Origin: Gemmatimonadetes bacterium bin94
GTDB taxonomy: Bacteria; Gemmatimonadota; Gemmatimonadetes; Longimicrobiales; Gaopeijiaceae
Reading direction: 5' to 3'
Assembly (NCBI GenBank): GCA_002238865.1
Contig: MPNE01000006.1
Location: forward strand, 1 to 64,000
Length of the DNA: 64,000 nucleotides
Positions within the stretch are counted from its first letter, which is position 1. Each line of letters starts with the position of its first letter. This document shows, piece by piece, positions 49,645 to 58,724 of the stretch. The notes below the pieces were generated by a model, which did not search any database, had not been told where the DNA came from, and worked only from the letters and a program-made list of their open reading frames with translations. The position numbers were made by a program, and so were the translations under genes.

Positions 49645-51047
49645 CTTACCGCCCCCGGTGGGTTGCCGCGCCGGCGTCGCTGCTGTTGTCGACGGTTGCG
49701 ACCGGCATCTCCGCCCAGGAAGAAGAGACCGCCATCCCCGGCGTCCCTCTCGGCTTCGTCTACGAGAGCGAGCGTGTGCCACCCATCGCGATCCCTCCGA
49801 TCACCGGCCCTGAATGGGCCCCGCAGGTCCAGGGCATCCTGGCCCGTGACCTGGACTACAGCGACCGCTTCTTCGTCATGAAGTCCCTGCCGGACGGGTT
49901 GCAGGGCGAAGGCGTCCAGTACCTCCTGTGGGACGAATTCGGGGCTGATTGGCTTCTTACGGGGAACATCGAGAATTCGGCCGGGGGCGCAGTCCTCGAC
50001 GTCGAACTGCACGACATCGTTTTCGGAAGTGTGCAGGCAAGAGGCCGCTTCCCGCTCCCGCCGCCCGGAGAACCGGGGTTTCGCATGGCGGTTCACCGCG
50101 TATCGGATGCCGTGGTGGAGTGGGCGACGGGCGATCCGGGCATGGCCGCGAGTCGCATCACCTTTGCGATGAAGCCGTTCGGCAATCCGGACAGCCAGGA
50201 ACTCTACATCGTCGACTCCGACGGAGAGGGTCTGCAGCGCCTGACCTGGGACGACGACCTCGCGATTTCTCCTGCCTGGTCTCCCGGCGGCGATCGCATC
50301 GCCTACACATCCTACAAGTCCGACTTGCCGAAGATCTACGAACTCGACCTGGTAACAGGCCAGGAACGGGTGGTTGACGCCGACGGCGCCGGCACGAACT
50401 TCTTTCCCGCCTATCACCCCGACGGTGACCGGATCGCCTTCACCGTGATGGGGACCGAGGCCGACGGCATCTACAGCTACGACCTCGAGCGCGATTGCTG
50501 CAGGAGTCGGTTGCCCGGCGCGCACGACAGGGACTTCACGCCGACCTATTCCCACGACGGCGAGCAGATCGCCTTCCTCTCCAATCGCTTTGGAATCACC
50601 ACGCCCCAGATCCTGACGATGCCGTCCAGCGGCGGAGAGGCCGATCTGGTGTCGCCCTACCGGTTCGGCCAGGGGGGCTATTTTGCCGATCCCGACTGGT
50701 CCCCCGTCTCCAGCAAGATCGCGTTTGTCGGGGGGATCGTGGACAAGCGAGTCTACAACGAGTACGACATCTTCGTCGCGGACACCGAGACCGGTGACAG
50801 CCGCCTGGTGCAGTTGACAAGCGAGGGCAACAACGAGGATCCAAGCTGGGCTCCCGACGGGAGGCACATCGTGTTCAAGTCTGAACGCAGCGTGGGACAC
50901 GGCATCTTCATCATCGACACGGCGACGGGACGCACCCGGACCCTGGTGGCGAACGTGGACGCGAAGGACACGGACTGGTCACCGTTGCTTGCCGGAGACT
51001 GGGTGGCCGGAGGGGTCCGCAGAGGGGCTCCCGCGGGCCGTCGGTGA
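49638..51047 (+). CDS. tolB: Tol-Pal system beta-propeller protein TolB
   Basis: A 469-residue periplasmic protein with signal peptide (cut near SAQ, residue 27). The N-terminal domain (about 35-190) contains the GPEWAPQVQGILARDL segment typical of TolB. The C-terminal six-bladed propeller repeats patterns such as SPAWSPGGDRIAY, FPAYHPDGDRIAF, TPTYSHDGEQIAF, DPDWSPVSSKIAF and DPSWAPDGRHIVF. It binds Pal and helps outer-membrane constriction in division. It is coupled to the tonB-like gene. Confidence 0.94.
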   Translation: MLTYRPRWVAAPASLLLSTVATGISAQEEETAIPGVPLGFVYESERVPPIAIPPITGPEWAPQVQGILARDLDYSDRFFVMKSLPDGLQGEGVQYLLWDEFGADWLLTGNIENSAGGAVLDVELHDIVFGSVQARGRFPLPPPGEPGFRMAVHRVSDAVVEWATGDPGMAASRITFAMKPFGNPDSQELYIVDSDGEGLQRLTWDDDLAISPAWSPGGDRIAYTSYKSDLPKIYELDLVTGQERVVDADGAGTNFFPAYHPDGDRIAFTVMGTEADGIYSYDLERDCCRSRLPGAHDRDFTPTYSHDGEQIAFLSNRFGITTPQILTMPSSGGEADLVSPYRFGQGGYFADPDWSPVSSKIAFVGGIVDKRVYNEYDIFVADTETGDSRLVQLTSEGNNEDPSWAPDGRHIVFKSERSVGHGIFIIDTATGRTRTLVANVDAKDTDWSPLLAGDWVAGGVRRGAPAGRR

Positions 51048-51109
51048 CCCTCGGGTTTCGCGTCCGCGGGGAGTGCGCGGACCCGCACGTATAATTGCGT
51101 GCGCGTCCC

Positions 51110-51138
51110 TTGCAGGATCATCCGAAACGGCCTATATA
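51110..51138 (+). promoter_or_regulatory. Promoter upstream of pal
   Basis: TTGCAG (51110-51115) and TATATA (51133-51138) are spaced by 17 bases, 70 bases before the pal start. This near-consensus sigma-70-type pair gives pal and cpoB their own transcription in addition to read-through from tolB. Just before it, arms CGCACG and CGTGCG (51085-51104) could form a small stem-loop. Confidence 0.6.
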
Positions 51139-51207
51139 TAACGACGATAGGGTCACAGTAACCTGGTCGCCACCGAAGGCTTGACCTCCACTTTATCGGG
51201 AGAAGGG

Positions 51208-51795
51208 ATGTCTAACTCACGGTTGGTCCTCGCCGCGCTTGCAACCGTACTCGTCGTTGGCGCCTGCGCACCGGAGCCGCCGCCGGAGCCGCCGGCACCG
51301 ACGGGTCCGACGGCGGAGGAACTCGAGCGCATGAGGCAGGACTCGATCCGCCGCGCCGAAGAAGCCGCGGCTGCCGAGCGGGATCGGCAGGAAGAGCTGG
51401 CCAGGCAGAGAATGGAGCGCGCTGCGGAAGCTGCTCGCCAGTCCCTTCGGGAAACGGTCTACTTCGACTACGACGAGTCCGCCATCCGATCCGACACGGA
51501 GCAGCGACTCCGGGCCAAGCTGGACATCCTGCGCAACAACCCCGGCGTCCAGCTCCGCCTGGAGGGTCACGCGGATGAACGTGGCACCTCGGAGTACAAC
51601 ATCGCCCTCGGGAACGAACGCGCCGAATCGGTGATGCAGTTCTTTACCGGCTTCGGACTCGACGCAAACCGGTTCTCGTCGGTTTCGTACGGCGAGGAAA
51701 GGCCGGCGGCACAGGGGTCCACCGAGGCTGCCTGGGCGCAAAACAGAAGGGTCGAGTTCGTCGTCACCGCGGGCGGTGACGACATAGGACGCTAG
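51208..51795 (+). CDS. pal: Peptidoglycan-associated lipoprotein Pal
   Basis: A 195-residue outer-membrane lipoprotein. Lipobox VVGAC is followed by a Pro-rich linker, a charged helix (about 35-85) and an OmpA-like domain: TVYFDYDESAIRSD, LRLEGHADERGTSEYNIALG, then SYGEERPAAQG and NRRVEFVVTA. The domain holds the Asp and Arg that bind diaminopimelate. ATG at 51208 has GGGAGAAGGG upstream. Confidence 0.95.
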   Translation: MSNSRLVLAALATVLVVGACAPEPPPEPPAPTGPTAEELERMRQDSIRRAEEAAAAERDRQEELARQRMERAAEAARQSLRETVYFDYDESAIRSDTEQRLRAKLDILRNNPGVQLRLEGHADERGTSEYNIALGNERAESVMQFFTGFGLDANRFSSVSYGEERPAAQGSTEAAWAQNRRVEFVVTAGGDDIGR

Positions 51796-51893
51796 CAGGC
51801 CGGGGTGCCGTCCGGGTGCACCGGTTGTGCCGAATGGGGCAGCCTGCCCGGTGGGGGTTGGGCGGGGGGGCGGCAGGACGAAGCGGAGGACAC

Positions 51894-52715
51894 GTGTCGC
51901 GCGTGACTACACTTGCTGGACGGATCGGGGTGTTGGCAACCGGGCTCTTCCTGGGGGCATGCGCCACCAAGAGGGACCTCGAGTACATCCAGATGGAAGT
52001 GCGGGCACTCGGCGAACGTCAGGATTCGGCGCTGCAGGCGCTGACCCGCTCGGTCCACGAGACCAACAGCGTCGCCATGGACTCGATCGGGGCTCTTTCG
52101 GACGCCCTTTTCGTCCTGCGCGGCGACGTCAGCAATCGGCTTACCGCGATTCAGGAGCAGCAGCTCATCGTTGGCGAGATCCTGGGGCAGAGCCAGCGCA
52201 GTCTGGAGGCCATGCGCGACGAGTGGAGTTCCCAGCAGCAGCTGCTGGCAGAGCAGTTGGCGGCTCGCGTCACGGAAGGGGACTCCGAAGAAGGCGGCGT
52301 CCCGGCGACGGGGCAGGCGTCGCCCACCGACGCCGCCGACCTCGCACAGGAGATCTACGACACCGGTGTGCGGCAGAGCAACCGAACAAACTACGGGGCT
52401 GCCCGCAGGGCGTTCGAGGGATTCCTCGAGGAGTATCCGAACCACGATCTGGCGCCGTCCGCATACCTGCATTTGGGCGCGTTGGTGAGCCAGGACGACG
52501 AGTCGTTGGAGGAAGCGGTCGACCTCTACCTCAAGGTCCCCGAACTGTTTCCGACCGCCGAGGAGGTTCCGGACGCGCTCTACCGGGCCGGCCTGCTCTG
52601 CATCGAACTGAACGACGAAACCCGTGCCCGTCAGTTCCTGGAGCGAGTGGTCAATACCTATCCCGAGCACCGGAACGCGGAGTTGGCGCGGAGTCGGCTC
52701 GAGGATATTCCCTGA
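51894..52715 (+). CDS. cpoB: CpoB/YbgF-type periplasmic coordinator, lipoprotein
   Basis: A 273-residue protein with lipobox LGAC (Cys about 23), a coiled-coil trimerisation region (about 30-125), a linker, and TPR repeats (about 150-270: YDTGVRQSNRTNYGAARRAF, FLEEYPNHDLAPSAYLHLG, and similar). It is the last gene of the Tol-Pal cluster and links outer-membrane constriction with cell-wall synthesis. GTG at 51894 is chosen because GGAGGA lies just upstream. E. coli CpoB is soluble, so the lipobox is a lineage difference. Confidence 0.85.
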   Translation: MSRVTTLAGRIGVLATGLFLGACATKRDLEYIQMEVRALGERQDSALQALTRSVHETNSVAMDSIGALSDALFVLRGDVSNRLTAIQEQQLIVGEILGQSQRSLEAMRDEWSSQQQLLAEQLAARVTEGDSEEGGVPATGQASPTDAADLAQEIYDTGVRQSNRTNYGAARRAFEGFLEEYPNHDLAPSAYLHLGALVSQDDESLEEAVDLYLKVPELFPTAEEVPDALYRAGLLCIELNDETRARQFLERVVNTYPEHRNAELARSRLEDIP

Positions 52716-52768
52716 CAGGCCGGGATCGGCCCACCCGGCCGGCGCTTCGGGATTGCTGACGGCTGCCC

Positions 52769-53296
52769 ATGCGTTGTCCAACCTGTGACTCGGCGACAAT
52801 CAAGGTCGTTGACACCAGAACGGCTCGGGGTGGCCGCGCCGTGCGCAGGCGCCGCGAATGTCTGGAGTGCCGGGGTCGCTTCACGACCTATGAACATGTC
52901 GAGCGGCGTCCCCTGCGGGTCCTGAAGGAGGACGGCAGCGCCGAGGAGTTCCGGCGGGACAAGCTTGGAGACAGCATCTCCATCGCTTGTGCAAAACGTC
53001 CCGTGACCCCGGCCGACATCGAGGCGCTGGTGGACAGCATCGAGGACATGGTGTCGAGCTCCGCGCGCGCCGAGATTCCGTCCCGCGACATCGGCGAGCA
53101 GGTCATGGAGGGGTTGAAGCCGCTGGACCGGGTGGCGTACGTCCGGTTTGCGTCGGTCTATCGGAACTTCCAGCGCATTGACGAGTTTCAGGAAGTCGTT
53201 GACGAGTTGATCGTCAAGGAGCGTCGGGAGGGGCGATCCCGCTTTCAGGGCGTGTTGTCCTTGCCGCTGCACGATTCCGAGAGTGGAGGCGAATGA
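52769..53296 (+). CDS. nrdR: Transcriptional repressor NrdR
   Basis: A 175-residue regulator of ribonucleotide reductase genes. Four zinc-ribbon cysteines (Cys3, 6, 31, 34) bind NrdR-box DNA. The ATP-cone domain (about 49-139, PLRVLKEDGSAEEFRRDKL) senses nucleotides. The stretch after 140 (YRNFQRIDEFQEVV) is typical. No nrd gene is in the window. It overlaps tatC by ATGA. Confidence 0.95.
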   Translation: MRCPTCDSATIKVVDTRTARGGRAVRRRRECLECRGRFTTYEHVERRPLRVLKEDGSAEEFRRDKLGDSISIACAKRPVTPADIEALVDSIEDMVSSSARAEIPSRDIGEQVMEGLKPLDRVAYVRFASVYRNFQRIDEFQEVVDELIVKERREGRSRFQGVLSLPLHDSESGGE

Positions 53297-54384
53297 TGGG
53301 GACGCTGCGCGACGGTCTCCTGGCCCGGGCACGCGGAAACCCGAAGGCCGAGATGCCCTTTCTGGATCACCTGGAAGAACTGCGCTGGCGGATCCTGTGG
53401 ACGCTGGCGGCGGTGATCGTGGGGTGTCTGGCGGGCTTGGCCGTCGTCGTCTACGGGGACGTGGTGGGGTACCTGATGGAGCCCGGGCGGGCGCTCTTCG
53501 GGGAAGACTGGAAGGCGAAAACCCTGGCTCCGGCGGACAACTTCTTCATCCTGATCAAGATCTCTCTGACCATCGGAATCCTCCTCGCGTTTCCGGTCAT
53601 CGTCTACCACATCTGGTCTTTTCTGGCCCCTGCGCTCGAGAAGCACGAGAAGCGGGCGATTGTCCCCGCGCTGTACCTGGGACTGGTCCTCTTCGTCGCC
53701 GGGGTGGTGATGGCCTACGTCATCGCGCTGCCGGTAACGCTCCGTTTCCTGACCGGGCTGCTCAGCGACTTCCTCACCCCGGACTGGACGGCATCCTTTT
53801 ACATAGCATTCATCGTCAGACTACTGCTGGCGTTCGGGGTCGTCTTCGAGTTGCCGATCGTGGTGCTGGTGCTCAGCGCTCTGGGGCTGGTGACGCCTGC
53901 CTTCCTCAGGGCGAAGAGGCGCCACGCGATCGTTGGGATCACCGTCGTCGCCGCCATGGTTTCGCCTGGCGACATCATTTCCCTGACCGCGCTGATGATG
54001 GTGCCCATGTTCCTCCTCTACGAGCTCAGTATCGTGCTCTCGGCGATCATTTGGCGCCGCAGGCAGGCACGCGAACGTGAGATCGAAGCGGCCTCCGCTC
54101 CCGTGGACAGCGTCGCGGTGACCGAGCCCGCGCCGCCACGGCCGACCGGGCCCGCGGCGCAATCCGTGCCGACCGAGGCCGAGCCCGATCGGCCCGAGCC
54201 GACGCCATATGATCACGGCGACCCGGCCCGGCCGCCGCACGATGAACCGGAGCCGCACGATGGGCCCGAGCCGGACGATGGGCCCGAGCCGGATGATGGG
54301 CCCGAGCCGGATGATGGGCCCGAGCCGGACGATGGGCCCGAGCCGGACGATGAGGACGGCCCCACCCCGGACACGGAGGGGTAG
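53293..54384 (+). CDS. tatC: Twin-arginine translocase subunit TatC with acidic repeat tail
   Basis: A 363-residue protein. The conserved N-terminus MPFLDHLEELRWRI (21-34) that recognises twin-arginine signals and six TM helices (to about residue 255) form a normal TatC. The extra cytoplasmic tail of about 100 residues is Pro/Glu/Asp-rich and ends in five tandem PEPDDG units encoded by an 18-bp repeat. The tail is not needed for the TatC fold. It overlaps nrdR by ATGA; tatA lies 7 kb downstream. Confidence 0.93.
   Translation: MMGTLRDGLLARARGNPKAEMPFLDHLEELRWRILWTLAAVIVGCLAGLAVVVYGDVVGYLMEPGRALFGEDWKAKTLAPADNFFILIKISLTIGILLAFPVIVYHIWSFLAPALEKHEKRAIVPALYLGLVLFVAGVVMAYVIALPVTLRFLTGLLSDFLTPDWTASFYIAFIVRLLLAFGVVFELPIVVLVLSALGLVTPAFLRAKRRHAIVGITVVAAMVSPGDIISLTALMMVPMFLLYELSIVLSAIIWRRRQAREREIEAASAPVDSVAVTEPAPPRPTGPAAQSVPTEAEPDRPEPTPYDHGDPARPPHDEPEPHDGPEPDDGPEPDDGPEPDDGPEPDDGPEPDDEDGPTPDTEG
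54256..54354 (+). repeat. 18-bp tandem repeat in the 3' end of tatC
   Basis: Five and a half copies of an 18-bp unit (GAYGATGGGCCCGAGCCG) encode PEPDDG repeats. Copies differ mainly at one wobble base, which suggests recent expansion by slippage. Copy number may vary between strains. Confidence 0.9.
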
Positions 54385-54457
54385 CGCTCTGTCCGTCTTC
54401 CGCTCCAACACCCCATGGACGAAACCGCACGAGCAGCGCAAGCGGCGCGGCGCGGAG

Positions 54458-57361
54458 TTGGCACGCGTCCCCCGGATACGGTCCGGGGTGCTGGCCCTGG
54501 GCCTCGCGGCACTGGCATTCGCGCCGTCCGGGGCAAGTGCCCCGCTGTCAGCCCAGGAGCTGAACGATTCCCTGCGGAACGTCGTCCGCGAGCGCCTGGA
54601 GCGCCTCACCCGGCGGCTGGGCGACTCGACCGACCTGCTGCCCGACACCACCGAGATGGTGCGGTCGATCGCCGAGATGGCGGACGACTCCACGCTCAAG
54701 GAACTGCTGTCCCTGCCGGGGTACCAACTGGTCCAATACCGCAGCCAATCGGCGATTTTCGAGACGGAGTCGAGGGTTCTTACGCTGCTGGGCTCTGAAG
54801 GAAGCAACGCGGTCATGAACCGGGAGGGCCTCGAACTGTCGGCCGATTCGGCGCTGGTTTTCGACGAAAGGACGGGCAGGCTGGTCACGATGGGCCAGGA
54901 AGCATCCTACACGCCTGAAGACGGGGACCAGGTCCTCACCCGGCGGATCATCTACGACCTCAACGAGAACCGGGGTACGGCCCTGGACGCGCGAACGCAA
55001 ATGAACGCCGGGATGGGGGACTGGATCGTGCGGGGGGACTTCCCCTCGGTCAGCCAGGACGAGAACTTCGGCCACGAGATCCAGTTCACGAGCTGCGAGG
55101 AGGACGAGCCCCACTACCATTTCCTCGCGCGCGAAATCAAGATTGTCCCCGGCGGAACCCTGGTCGCCCGGAACGTGCTCCTCTACTTCGGTGACGTGGG
55201 GGTGTTCTGGCTCCCCTTCATCGCTCAGAGCACCGAGACCGGGCGCCGTTCCGGCCTTCTGCCGGTCCGCTTCTCGGTGAACGACATCGTGCGCACCTCC
55301 GGCAGCTATGCCCGGCGCATCTCCAACCTCGGCTTCTACTGGGCGATGAGCGACTACACCGACGCCGAGATGGGGTTCGACTGGTGGAGCGGCAACTATG
55401 TGGCGGCCACCGGAAGGTTCCAGTACAGCTGGCTGCGGCAGTTCCTGCAGGGCCGGGCCGACTTCCGCCAGTTCTGGCGCGCCGAGGGAGGGTCCGAGGT
55501 CGCCTTCAACACCCAGAACAGCTGGGAGATCTCGGAGCGATCCCAGGTGCGTCTTTCCGCCAGCTACGCGTCGAGCTCGTCCTTCGTCCGGCGCAACTCG
55601 TTCGACCCCCGGGAGGTGACGCAGTCGATCGATTCGGACGGTGGCTTCAACCGGCGCTTCGACTGGGGCAACCTGTCGGTGAGCGCGAATCGGCGGCAGT
55701 TCCTCTCGGACGACCGAGTGGAAATGACGATGCCGACCGCAAACCTGTCGCTTTCGACGATCACCCTCCTGTCGGCCCCCTTCAACCGGGCGCGCTTCTA
55801 CAACAACATGACGCTGTCGGCGTCGGGGCGTTTTTCGCGATCCGTGCGAGACCTGCCGGCGCCGGATCTTACGGAGACCGATTTCACCATCGGCCTGGCG
55901 GACAGCGAAGCGTGGCGCGGCGGCATGTCGGCAACGCTCTCCGCCGGGGCCTTCTCCATCGCGCAGAGTTTCGAACAGACCCGGGATATCGCCCGGGACC
56001 TCCCCGTGAACTTCTTCGATCCCCAAACGCCGGTACCCCAGGCGGGGATCGGGAGCGTGGCGGATCTGCAGAGGTCGGTCGTCTTTCCCCAGGCGGCTGA
56101 AGGGATCGATTTCAACGCCGAGGCGCGTACCTGGTCGACAGGTATCAACTACCAGCAAAACCTGGTAGGCTCCACTTCCATCACTCCCCAGCTCTCGATT
56201 TCGGGGCGGTCCATCCGTTCCGACACGGCCTCGGTGGGTGGTGGCGGCTTCATCTCCGCGCCGGGACGGTTGTCCTTCGGCGCACAACTCAAGCTCGACG
56301 CCTACGGCTTCTACCGGGGCGACACCTTTCGCCACAAGTTCTCGCCGACCTTCGACTACGCGTACTCGCCCGAGACCAAGCCCACCCAGATTCAGCAAAC
56401 GACGTTCGGGACCAGGGCGATTCAGCCCAAGAACGAGATCCGCATCGGCCTGACGCAGACCTTCGAGGCGCGGGTCGACGAGCAGACCGATTCCACCGAG
56501 GTGGCGGACTCGACGGCGATGGACGCCGCACCGGACACCTCGACGGGGCCGCGCCGCCTCCCCCGGTCCCGCAAGGTCACCGTGTTGGCCTGGCGAACGA
56601 GCGCCGTCACCTTCGATTTCGAGCAGGCCAGCGAGCTGGGAAGCGTGAACCGGGGCTTCGCGGACAATCTCCGGATATCCAACCAGTTCAGTTCCGACTT
56701 CCTGCGCGGCCTTTCGGTCTCGGTCGAGCACGACATGTTCGACGACTCCGGCCTCTCGGGCGAGGGGGGTCAGCGCAAGCTGTCTCCGCTCCTGGCGAAC
56801 CTGAATCTGTCCTTCTCGCTGAGCAATCAGTCCGCGCCCTTCCGCTGGTTGCGGCGCCTGACCGCAGGCGGTGAGGAGGATACTCCCGCGGCGCCCCCGC
56901 CGAACCAGGACGACGAGGGTTCCGTGAATGATCCGACGGGCCTCGAGACCGCCGATATGGGAGAAGCGACGATCGTGCCGGGGGGGAGTGGGCGCGACCG
57001 CGATCGTGAACGGCAAAGGTCGCGTGATGGCAACACAGGGGAATGGAACGCCTCCTTGTCCTATTCGCTGGCGCGGAGCCGGGGCGCGGACGTGAGTGCC
57101 AACAAGATGCTGCAGGGGAACCTCAGCTTTCAGCCGACCGAGAAGTGGTCGGTCAGCTGGCGCACCTCCTACGACGCGGCGGCGGGCGTTTTCAACGACC
57201 ACGTGATCAGCCTCCAGCGCGATCTGCACCGCTGGGAGGCCGACTTCTCATTCCAGCAGACCGCCACGGGAAACTGGAGCTTCGTCTTCGAGGTGGCGCT
57301 GTCGGACAACCGCGATCTCCACTTCGACTACGAGCAGCGGACCGGAGGCGAACGCCGCTGA
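54458..57361 (+). CDS. lptD: LPS-assembly protein LptD
   Basis: A 967-residue outer-membrane protein. A signal peptide (RIRSGVLALGLAALAFAPSG) is followed by an OstA-like jellyroll region (about 70-220: LELSADSALVFDERTGRL and following strands). Then a large beta-barrel has IVPGGTLVARNVLLYFGDV, FWLPFIAQSTETGRRSGLLP and repeated aromatic strands. This layout matches the LptD_2 group. With LptE it inserts lipopolysaccharide. The start is uncertain: TTG at 54458 gives a clean signal peptide but a poor ribosome-binding site, while in-frame ATGs up to 54209 lie within tatC. A low-complexity charged loop (about 810-855) sits in the barrel. The gene implies an LPS-bearing outer membrane. Confidence 0.88.
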   Translation: MARVPRIRSGVLALGLAALAFAPSGASAPLSAQELNDSLRNVVRERLERLTRRLGDSTDLLPDTTEMVRSIAEMADDSTLKELLSLPGYQLVQYRSQSAIFETESRVLTLLGSEGSNAVMNREGLELSADSALVFDERTGRLVTMGQEASYTPEDGDQVLTRRIIYDLNENRGTALDARTQMNAGMGDWIVRGDFPSVSQDENFGHEIQFTSCEEDEPHYHFLAREIKIVPGGTLVARNVLLYFGDVGVFWLPFIAQSTETGRRSGLLPVRFSVNDIVRTSGSYARRISNLGFYWAMSDYTDAEMGFDWWSGNYVAATGRFQYSWLRQFLQGRADFRQFWRAEGGSEVAFNTQNSWEISERSQVRLSASYASSSSFVRRNSFDPREVTQSIDSDGGFNRRFDWGNLSVSANRRQFLSDDRVEMTMPTANLSLSTITLLSAPFNRARFYNNMTLSASGRFSRSVRDLPAPDLTETDFTIGLADSEAWRGGMSATLSAGAFSIAQSFEQTRDIARDLPVNFFDPQTPVPQAGIGSVADLQRSVVFPQAAEGIDFNAEARTWSTGINYQQNLVGSTSITPQLSISGRSIRSDTASVGGGGFISAPGRLSFGAQLKLDAYGFYRGDTFRHKFSPTFDYAYSPETKPTQIQQTTFGTRAIQPKNEIRIGLTQTFEARVDEQTDSTEVADSTAMDAAPDTSTGPRRLPRSRKVTVLAWRTSAVTFDFEQASELGSVNRGFADNLRISNQFSSDFLRGLSVSVEHDMFDDSGLSGEGGQRKLSPLLANLNLSFSLSNQSAPFRWLRRLTAGGEEDTPAAPPPNQDDEGSVNDPTGLETADMGEATIVPGGSGRDRDRERQRSRDGNTGEWNASLSYSLARSRGADVSANKMLQGNLSFQPTEKWSVSWRTSYDAAAGVFNDHVISLQRDLHRWEADFSFQQTATGNWSFVFEVALSDNRDLHFDYEQRTGGERR

Positions 57362-57429
57362 CCGGACGGGGGCGCCCGGTCGTCCCCGGAAGAGGACAAC
57401 AGTCCCGCGTGTACCGAGCGTAAGTCGTT

Positions 57430-57471
57430 ATCCACAAAGTGGATGAAGGTTTGGTACGGCAGATGCATCTG
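57430..57471 (+). promoter_or_regulatory. Two palindromes upstream of the FN3 lipoprotein gene
   Basis: ATCCAC/GTGGAT arms (57430-57435 and 57439-57444, three-base loop) are followed by the perfect 12-bp palindrome CAGATGCATCTG at 57460-57471. They lie 90 bases before the next gene and after lptD. Either may be a regulator site; the first may be a small terminator stem without T-run. Confidence 0.35.
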
Positions 57472-57560
57472 TTTGTGGGTCCATGGCGGGATCCTCCTGG
57501 TACGCACCGCCGGTCGAGTGCAGCGGGTTCCGACTTCCTCATAGAAGAGAGAGATGGCTT

Positions 57561-58694
57561 ATGCGACGCTGGATGTTGGGTGTGACCGTGGTGAGCGTTA
57601 CCCTTGCCGCATGCGACGGCGACTGGCTGGTCGTGTCCGATGAGCCCGATGCGCCCCGAGACCTCGAGGGGTACTACTACGACGGTGCGGTGAATCTGTC
57701 GTGGCGGCTCGGCGCGCGCTGGAACGGCGAGTTTTTCCGCGTCTACAGCAAGCGCGAGAGCGATCCGGAGTACTTCTTCATCGCCGAGGTCACAAGCTGC
57801 ACCGATGGCGTTTGTGTCTACCGCGACGTCAACGTGAGCCCGGGGGTCACGTACGAGTACTACGTGGCGGCTGTCGACATCGATCTGGCGCTCGAGACCG
57901 CCAGCGACTACTCGATCGAGGTCTTTGTGCCCAGGCCCGTGCCGCCGCCGGTGCCCGAGAGCGTCGACGCGGTGGCGCTGGACCATGCCTCATACGTTCA
58001 CTGGAGCAACGAGCCGGCGCTGGAAGAGGACTTCGCGGCCTATCGGGTGTACCTGTCGGATTCGGAGGGCGACTATCTCCTGGGTGAGACCGATTCCCCG
58101 GGTTTCATCGACCTTCTGGCCGACAATGGACGAACCTGGACCTACTTTGTAACGTCGGTCGACGATCAGGGCCACGAGAGCGATGGAAGCGAGGTGGTGT
58201 CGTGCACCCCAAGACCGGACTACACGGGCGAGGTCCTGTACACATTCCAGGACGTGCCGGCCAGCGCGGGCTTTCGCTTCCAGGAATCCGACGATCTGCA
58301 AGCGGTGATTGCCGGCGACAGCCAGGACCGCCACTTCCGGCTCGAAGCCGACGACGCCGGGCTGTGGCTCGTGCCGGGTCCGGGCGCGCGCATCCACCCC
58401 GAGACGCGATGGACGACTGCACTCAAGTGCGGCGCCGGGGCGGACCCGGACTGCGTGTCGTGGGAGCTGGCGCCAATGTCGGGGTACTCGTCGAAACCCG
58501 CCCCGCTCGACCCGGGCCTGACCTTGATGCTCCGCGTCCCGGGCGACGATGGCGACACGCGCTTCGGCGCCGTGCGTGCCAGCCTGGCCGGGGTGGATCA
58601 GGAAGGATACGAACTCATCGTCTTCGACTGGGCCTACCAGACCCAGGCGGGGAACCCCAGCCTCGACAGGGGGGTCGGTTCCGGCGGGTGGTAG
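57561..58694 (+). CDS. Fibronectin type III-like lipoprotein, unknown function
   Basis: A 377-residue lipoprotein with lipobox LAAC (Cys19). Two FN3-like domains follow (about 30-120 and 130-215): PRDLEGYYYDGAVNLSWRLG and VTYEYYVAAVD are the first domain's characteristic strands, and VHWSNEPALEEDFAAYRVY marks the second. The C-terminal 150 residues are beta-rich and end in a Gly-rich tail. Surface or periplasmic location is likely. No partner gene is evident; ATG at 57561 follows GAGAGAG. Confidence 0.7.
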   Translation: MRRWMLGVTVVSVTLAACDGDWLVVSDEPDAPRDLEGYYYDGAVNLSWRLGARWNGEFFRVYSKRESDPEYFFIAEVTSCTDGVCVYRDVNVSPGVTYEYYVAAVDIDLALETASDYSIEVFVPRPVPPPVPESVDAVALDHASYVHWSNEPALEEDFAAYRVYLSDSEGDYLLGETDSPGFIDLLADNGRTWTYFVTSVDDQGHESDGSEVVSCTPRPDYTGEVLYTFQDVPASAGFRFQESDDLQAVIAGDSQDRHFRLEADDAGLWLVPGPGARIHPETRWTTALKCGAGADPDCVSWELAPMSGYSSKPAPLDPGLTLMLRVPGDDGDTRFGAVRASLAGVDQEGYELIVFDWAYQTQAGNPSLDRGVGSGGW

Positions 58695-58724
58695 CGGGCG
58701 CCCCCCGCGCCCGGGGGGTGTGAC

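Noticed and set aside
54256-54354. Regular short repeats that could suggest a CRISPR array
   Set aside because: The 18-bp units are contiguous without spacers and keep the tatC reading frame; they are a coding tandem repeat.
54548-57229. Very long open frame antisense to lptD
   Set aside because: High GC with codon-position bias produces such shadow frames; its translation is Arg/Gly/Val-rich with no domain, and lptD on the plus strand is clear.
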